From the NCBI GenBank assembly GCA_028277295.1, contig JANQGN010000043.1, forward strand, positions 1-9,963: 9,963 bases of DNA, given 5' to 3'. Both the position numbers and the translations under genes were made by a program. The notes beneath the pieces were generated by a model that was given only the letters and a program-made list of their open reading frames with translations, was not told the origin of the DNA and did no database searches. This stretch comes from Rhodospira sp. (lineage in GTDB: Bacteria > Pseudomonadota > Alphaproteobacteria > Rhodospirillales > Rhodospirillaceae). Of the stretch, positions 5,520-9,963 are shown piece by piece (position 1 is the first letter of the stretch; every line of letters starts with the position of its first letter).

Positions 5520-8500
5520 AGCCTGACCGGGACCGCACCACCTCCGCCACGGCATCGAAGGCCGGGCGGAGGGCCTCCTTCAGCCGCAGCGCCGTGTCCA
5601 TGTCGCCGGTCGTTAATGCCACCTGAAGGCCCTTGCCCAGGGCCGCCAGTTGCTTCGCCCCCGCCGAGCGGGCCGCGCCGGCGATGCTGTGCGCCGTCTT
5701 GCGGGCATCCTCGCCGCGGCCCTGCTCCAGCAAGTCGATGGTGGACGTCACATCAGCGAGGGTGCTCTCCAGAAACTGCTCCAGCAACCCCTGCAGCAGG
5801 GTCGGGTCGCCCCCAACGACCTCCAGCATGTAGGCCGTGTCGAGCACCGGCAGCGTGGCGATGTCCTCGTCCGTCCCTGCTTCCGGGCTGGTGCCGGACG
5901 GCGCGGCGGCCTCCTCGGTATCCCTTGGCGCATCACCGCCTGGCCCCCTCTCCGGTTCGCTATCCAGCCCCGGCAGCGGACCTCCGTTCGCCTCGGTGTC
6001 GAGCGACGGCCCGGACGCCGGCATGGGCGGCGCCTGACCGACGACAGCGGACGGCGACACGGCGTCAACTGGCATCGGCCCGTGCGCCCTGACCGCCCCG
6101 GGCGGCTGAGCGCGTCGAAGCTCGATGGCCCGAGGAAGCCAGCGGGCCACCATCGCCTCCAGGTCGGCGATGGCCACCGGCTTGGTCAGATAGTCATCCA
6201 TGCCGCGTTCCAGGCACAGGCGGGCCGTCCCGGTGATGGCGTCGGCGGTCAGGGCAACGATGGGCACGCGGTCGCCGCCGGCTTCCAGGGTGCGGATGCG
6301 CTCCGTCAGGCCATAGCCATCCATCTCCGGCATATGACAGTCTGTCAGCACCAACCCGTAGCGCCGCCGATAGTACAGATCCAGCGCCTCGACCCCATTG
6401 GCCGCGAGATCGGTCACCAACCCCAGCCGGTCCAGAAGCATGCGAATCACGGTCTGGTTGGTGACGTTGTCCTCAGCCACCAGCAGCACGCAGCCCTCTT
6501 GCTCGGCCAAGGCCCGGTCCGGTGCCTCGTAGTGACCAACGGCGGACCGGCGGCGATCGGACTGGCGACGCGACCAGGAGGAGAACGAGTCCGGTGCCGT
6601 GCGGCCCATGGCCACCGCGACCGTCAAGGCGGCCTCCCACCGGTGCACGGGCCAGCCGACGACCGCGCTCACACCCGCCTGTTCGGCGGCGCGACTGATT
6701 TCGGCATTGCCACGGGGAACCATCACCAGGATACGCGTCGACTGCGCCTCGCCGATGCGCCGGACGTCTCCCACCAGCCGCAACCCTGGACCATCGTCCA
6801 CGTGACGGCCCAGGATGATGACGTCGAGAGGCGTGCCCGCCACCATCGCATGCATCATGGCCGCCTTCATGGCATCCCCGTCGGCCGCCGTCATGGCCGT
6901 GGCCCCGGCCCAGGACAGGATATCCGCCATGTGCGCCCGGGCCGCCGGGCTATCGCCGACCAACAAGACGCGCGCGTCGGCCAACGGCGGCGGCGCCAGG
7001 TCGCGCCGCTCGCTCCGCGGTGTCAGCGGAACATCGCACCAGAAGGTGGAGCCCTCGCCCACGGTGCTGTCGATACCGATGCGCCCACCCATCATCTCCG
7101 TCAGGGCGCGGCTGATGGAGAGACCCAGCCCCGTCCCCCCGAAGCGCCGTTGCGTGGAGTCGTCGGCCTGGGTGAACGGCTGGAACAGGTGCTCCATCTG
7201 CTCCGTCGTCATGCCAATCCCGGTGTCGGCCACCGAGAAACGCAGCCACACGCACCCGTCGCCCCCGGCCCAGTCGTCGGGCAGGGGCGGCGCGTCCGCC
7301 TCGTCCAGCGCGGCCACCATCGTTCTGACAGAGCCGACCTCGGTGAACTTGATGGCGTTGCCCACCAGATTGATCAGCACCTGACGCAAGCGGCTGACAT
7401 CACCGGAGAAATGGTCCGGCAGGTCCGATGCCACCGAACACAGGATCTCCAGCCCTTTCTGCTCGGCGCGCGGTGCCAGCAGGTCCGATACGCCCTCGAT
7501 CAACTGGGACAGCGACAGACCGACGGTCTCCAGGGTGACCCGACCGGCCTCGATCTTGGAGAAGTCGAGCACTTCGTCGATGATGGTCAGCAGCGAGTGC
7601 GCCGAATCGGTCACCACATCGAGCATATGGCGCTGACTGCCATCCAGCTCCGTCTGGCCGAGCATGTCGGCCATGGTGATGACACCGTTCATGGGCGTGC
7701 GGATTTCATGGCTCATGGCGGCCAGGAACGCCGACTTGGCCCGCGCGCTCTGTTCGGCGGCCTGACGGGCCTCGTCCAGGGCTTCCGCCTGCTGCTTCAT
7801 CTCGGTGACGTCGTAGACCCACGTCAGCACCGCCGCCTGGCCCTCGAATGTGAGACGGCGCATCGACAGCATGACCCACCGGGAGTCATCGTCGCCCACC
7901 CGCAAGGGGGCCTCGATATTCTCGATGGTTTCCCCCGCCGCCAGGCGCGCGCGCAAGGCGGGCAGCAAGCCGGGGTCCTCGAAGTCCAGGTTGAAGCTGA
8001 TCTTGCCGTTATCCTCCATTTTTTGCCGCCCAAGGCGAAAGAACAACGGGTTCCAGAACAGGAAGCGGCCGTCCTGATCGGCGATCCCCACCGCCATGGG
8101 CGCTCCCTCGATGATCTCCAGCAGCTCCATTTCCGTCTTCTCGCGCGCCTTCTCGGCACGACGGCGCTGCTCGATCTCCTTTTTCAGGACCTGGGTGCGC
8201 TCCTCCACCTTCTGTTCCAGAAACTGATTGGCCTCCTTGAGCGCCGCCTCCGCGTAACGGCGCTCGGTGATCTCCACCCCGAGCTCGCGGGTCCGTTCCT
8301 CGATGCGAAACTGAAGCTCGGCATGCAGATCATCCATCTCCTGATGGGCCAGGTGGCGATGATGGATGTCCTGGAACCAGGTGACGATGGCCTGCTGACC
8401 CCCCGCCCGGGTCGGCTGCCACGAGACCAGGAACCACCGCCGCGTCTCGCCATCGCGTGGATCACGAACCCGCAAGCACACCTCGCGGTCCCGCACCATG

Positions 8501-9174
8501 CCGCGCAGCGCGAAGTGCTCCCGCACACGCTCCAGGTCCTCGGGATCGACGTACAGGGTGGCGAAGTCGACGCCGGCCAGCGCCGCGCGGTCGCGGCCCA
8601 GCATATCCGCGAGCCGACGGTTGACCAGCAACGGCCGGCCGTCCGGCTGGAGAACCGCCACGCCAAAGGGGCTGGTCTCGATCAGAGCCCGCAGCCGATC
8701 CTCGCTGTCGCGTTGCGCCTCCTCGGCGCGGCGGCGATCCGTGATATCGCGAGCCACGGTGATGAACAGGTCCTGGCCATCGCGCACCATATGGGTGGTG
8801 CGCATCTCCACCGGCACAAGGCTACCGTCAACGCGCCGATGCATGCCAGCGAAGGAGACCGGACGGGTGCCCCCGCGCGCCTGGTCGCACAGTATGGGAA
8901 CGTCGGCCGCCGGCACCGCGGTTTCGATGTCCGGCACACTCTTGGTTAGCAGGGTTGCCCGATCATAGCCGAGAGACTCGCACGCGGCCTCGTTGACGGC
9001 GACAATGCGCCCCTGGCGATCATGGACGAACACGGCATCGCCAAGGTGGTCAAGCCACTGGACCGCCACGCCCGCGCCCAGAGACTCTCCCACGACGTCC
9101 CCCACCGATGGCGCCGCCTGCCGCGTGCCGTCCACCGGCTCCCCGGACCTTACGCCGCTCTCCGTCTCCGCCAT
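5518..9174 (-). CDS. Soluble hybrid sensor histidine kinase (PAS x3, HisKA, HATPase, REC x2, Hpt)
   Basis: This 1218-residue kinase senses a signal through PAS domains and passes phosphate His-Asp-His along a phosphorelay. No membrane segment or signal peptide is visible, so it should be cytoplasmic. Domain order: PAS1 about 38-147, PAS2 about 160-272, coiled coil about 275-352, PAS3 about 353-460, HisKA with SHEIRTPMN (His489), and HATPase with NLVGNAIKF (602-610), DTGIGM (650-655) and GGTGLGLSI (679-687). REC1 is about 734-856, REC2 895-1013, a Pro/Ala/Gly-rich linker about 1020-1108, and Hpt about 1110-1215 with AHSIAGAA (His1162). REC2 is complete (Glu901-Asp902, Asp945, Thr976, Lys998). 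REC1 looks inactive: Gly789 replaces the phospho-accepting Asp and Trp841 replaces the Lys. The ATG at 9174 has AGGAG seven bases upstream. A lone -10-like TATCAT lies at 9207-9212 (minus strand) without a good -35. No response regulator adjoins, so the output is unknown. Confidence 0.96.
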   Translation of the reverse strand: MAETESGVRSGEPVDGTRQAAPSVGDVVGESLGAGVAVQWLDHLGDAVFVHDRQGRIVAVNEAACESLGYDRATLLTKSVPDIETAVPAADVPILCDQARGGTRPVSFAGMHRRVDGSLVPVEMRTTHMVRDGQDLFITVARDITDRRRAEEAQRDSEDRLRALIETSPFGVAVLQPDGRPLLVNRRLADMLGRDRAALAGVDFATLYVDPEDLERVREHFALRGMVRDREVCLRVRDPRDGETRRWFLVSWQPTRAGGQQAIVTWFQDIHHRHLAHQEMDDLHAELQFRIEERTRELGVEITERRYAEAALKEANQFLEQKVEERTQVLKKEIEQRRRAEKAREKTEMELLEIIEGAPMAVGIADQDGRFLFWNPLFFRLGRQKMEDNGKISFNLDFEDPGLLPALRARLAAGETIENIEAPLRVGDDDSRWVMLSMRRLTFEGQAAVLTWVYDVTEMKQQAEALDEARQAAEQSARAKSAFLAAMSHEIRTPMNGVITMADMLGQTELDGSQRHMLDVVTDSAHSLLTIIDEVLDFSKIEAGRVTLETVGLSLSQLIEGVSDLLAPRAEQKGLEILCSVASDLPDHFSGDVSRLRQVLINLVGNAIKFTEVGSVRTMVAALDEADAPPLPDDWAGGDGCVWLRFSVADTGIGMTTEQMEHLFQPFTQADDSTQRRFGGTGLGLSISRALTEMMGGRIGIDSTVGEGSTFWCDVPLTPRSERRDLAPPPLADARVLLVGDSPAARAHMADILSWAGATAMTAADGDAMKAAMMHAMVAGTPLDVIILGRHVDDGPGLRLVGDVRRIGEAQSTRILVMVPRGNAEISRAAEQAGVSAVVGWPVHRWEAALTVAVAMGRTAPDSFSSWSRRQSDRRRSAVGHYEAPDRALAEQEGCVLLVAEDNVTNQTVIRMLLDRLGLVTDLAANGVEALDLYYRRRYGLVLTDCHMPEMDGYGLTERIRTLEAGGDRVPIVALTADAITGTARLCLERGMDDYLTKPVAIADLEAMVARWLPRAIELRRAQPPGAVRAHGPMPVDAVSPSAVVGQAPPMPASGPSLDTEANGGPLPGLDSEPERGPGGDAPRDTEEAAAPSGTSPEAGTDEDIATLPVLDTAYMLEVVGGDPTLLQGLLEQFLESTLADVTSTIDLLEQGRGEDARKTAHSIAGAARSAGAKQLAALGKGLQVALTTGDMDTALRLKEALRPAFDAVAEVVRSRSG

Positions 9175-9306
9175 GATCCCACTCCTGGCCCACCTCGCCA
9201 GGATCGATGATAGGCCATGGCGGACGCGGGCGCACCCTTGCCACGTTTGGATAGGTCGTTCGGCGGGTCAGCGGACCAGGGGCTTGCCCGCCCTGCTCCC
9301 GCCGTA

Positions 9307-9407
9307 AGAGCCCGTCCGGAAAGTCGTGGGAACCGCAATATAGTGTGTGCCGGTGCCTGAATCGCATTCCGTATGTGGTGCTTTGCAAGGCTTTCCGGAC
9401 GGGCTCT
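9307..9407. mobile_element. MITE-like element with perfect 17-base terminal inverted repeats
   Basis: AGAGCCCGTCCGGAAAG (9307-9323) and its exact reverse complement (9391-9407) enclose 67 bases, giving a 101-base unit with no coding capacity. This is the build of a miniature inverted-repeat transposable element, or the joined ends of a lost insertion sequence. If the repeat is taken as 16 bases from the GAG, the flanks are TAA on the left and TCA on the right. Both fit a TNA pattern used by some IS5-family elements, but they are not identical, so no clean target duplication is seen. It lies where base composition shifts from GC-rich to AT-rich. A long hairpin terminator for the converging-in RDD transcript is an alternative, though no T-run follows the stem. 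Confidence 0.6.
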
Positions 9408-9963
9408 CAACGAAAGATCATCGCGACAGGAAAGAAACCACAGATGATATTCGTATTCAGTTCAAATCTATTCCTTCACAACGAGTGTGCCTGCAATCAT
9501 GTCATGCAATCCCTGTTTACGTTTCGTCCACCCGACCATCATAAAACCAACGAGAAGAATAAGCGAAGATAGTATCTTCGCAAAATAACGCCCCGTTGCT
9601 CGACCAAATGAAATTCTACCACCGTCTTCATCTGTGACTTTCACGCCCACGGCTTTCTTTCCTGGCGTGGCTTGCCACACGGAGCTTTCAAATGCGGCAA
9701 AATACATAAAAGTAATAAAGGTCCCCAACAAGAAGCCAATAAGCCCACCCACTGACTCGGCTTCCTGAGCACTCAGACCTGATCGCAGCATATTGTAAAC
9801 AACTACAAAACCGAAAACGGAACTAGCAACAAACCCCGCTACTGACGTAATGATAGTATCAACAATTGATGCCAGAACCCTAATCCAAAAGCCACCATAC
9901 ACTAAATCTTTACGAATTTCGACACTCATTTATCCGCCCTCCGCGCATCAGATTTCTCAAAAA
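9408..9963. other. AT-richer segment, probable acquired DNA
   Basis: From just right of the MITE-like element to the window end, base composition drops sharply. Counting sample 60-base lines by hand gives 40% GC at 9541-9600 and 43% at 9781-9840, against 67% at 3961-4020 and 78% at 6901-6960. The RDD gene inside uses codons rare in its neighbours (TTA, AGG, GTA, many GTT and AAA). The right boundary is outside the window. Positions 9408-9467 and 9943-9963 contain nothing I can name. Confidence 0.7.
9468..9929 (-). CDS. RDD family integral membrane protein
   Basis: This 153-residue membrane protein belongs to the RDD family, named for one conserved Arg and two Asp. Those residues are visible as Arg17 and Asp24 in FWIRVLASIVDTI and Asp143 in GLHDMIAGT. 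The family's middle motif appears as WQATPGKKAVGVKV (85-98). Likely membrane segments are about 18-47, 60-80 and 115-135. Most members have no established function; some have been linked to ion transport or stress, and nothing here picks one. The ATG at 9929 is supported by GGAGG at 9938-9942, eight bases upstream, and the stop is TAG at 9468-9470. The length is normal and the frame intact. Its AT-rich codon use differs strongly from the sdh and kinase genes, suggesting transfer. No operon partner is visible before the window ends. Confidence 0.9.
   Translation of the reverse strand: MSVEIRKDLVYGGFWIRVLASIVDTIITSVAGFVASSVFGFVVVYNMLRSGLSAQEAESVGGLIGFLLGTFITFMYFAAFESSVWQATPGKKAVGVKVTDEDGGRISFGRATGRYFAKILSSLILLVGFMMVGWTKRKQGLHDMIAGTLVVKE

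Noticed and set aside
5650..8949. 1099-residue open frame on the plus strand opposite the kinase
   Set aside because: It is the mirror of the kinase coding strand. High third-position GC removes stops from the opposite strand; the translation shows no domain and has biased His/Arg/Gln/Gly composition.
9150..9410. Minus-strand frames upstream of the kinase running into the MITE-like element
   Set aside because: They overlap the kinase start region in other frames, are Arg/Gly-rich, and share no family features.
9345..9572. Plus-strand frames across the right part of the MITE-like element and the end of the RDD gene
   Set aside because: They are antisense to the end of the RDD gene and carry no motif.

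Overview
The window is about 10 kb of mostly GC-rich DNA from what looks like an alphaproteobacterium, probably in or near the Rhodospirillales. That placement is inferred from the style of the succinate dehydrogenase proteins, the sdhC-D-A-B order and the high-GC codon use; nothing here is a direct taxonomic marker. No CRISPR array, tRNA, rRNA, phage gene or transposase was found.

Layout. (1) Positions 1-3074, minus strand: the operon sdhC-sdhD-sdhA-sdhB for respiratory complex II. sdhB runs off the left edge, so only its N-terminal 119 residues are present. sdhC, sdhD and sdhA are packed within about 13 bases of one another. sdhA and sdhB are separated by 102 bases that contain two small inverted repeats. 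(2) Positions 3075-3689: a 615-base gap between divergent genes that holds no convincing gene. (3) Positions 3690-5279, plus strand: a family 5 (oligopeptide/dipeptide type) ABC transporter substrate-binding protein with a signal peptide. No permease or ATPase gene lies beside it. (4) Positions 5280-5517: a convergent gap with a large imperfect palindrome and two overlapping hairpins, the last of which covers the stop codon of the next gene. (5) Positions 5518-9174, minus strand: a 1218-residue soluble hybrid histidine kinase, PAS-PAS-coiled coil-PAS-HisKA-HATPase-REC-REC-Hpt, whose first receiver lacks the phospho-accepting Asp. (6) Positions 9307-9407: a 101-base element with perfect 17-base terminal inverted repeats, resembling a MITE. 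(7) Positions 9408-9963: a clearly AT-richer segment with a small RDD-family membrane protein gene on the minus strand, a likely horizontal acquisition.

How the parts relate. The sdh genes form one functional unit: a heme-containing membrane anchor (SdhC, SdhD), a flavoprotein (SdhA) and an iron-sulfur protein (SdhB) that oxidise succinate and reduce quinone. The binding protein and the kinase are single-gene units facing each other. No response regulator or transport partner is present, so their targets cannot be read from the neighbourhood.

I do not see a clearly new multi-gene system. The items most worth a second look are the kinase with its degenerate first receiver and duplicated coiled-coil segment, the MITE-like element at the composition boundary, and the hairpin cluster between the convergent genes.
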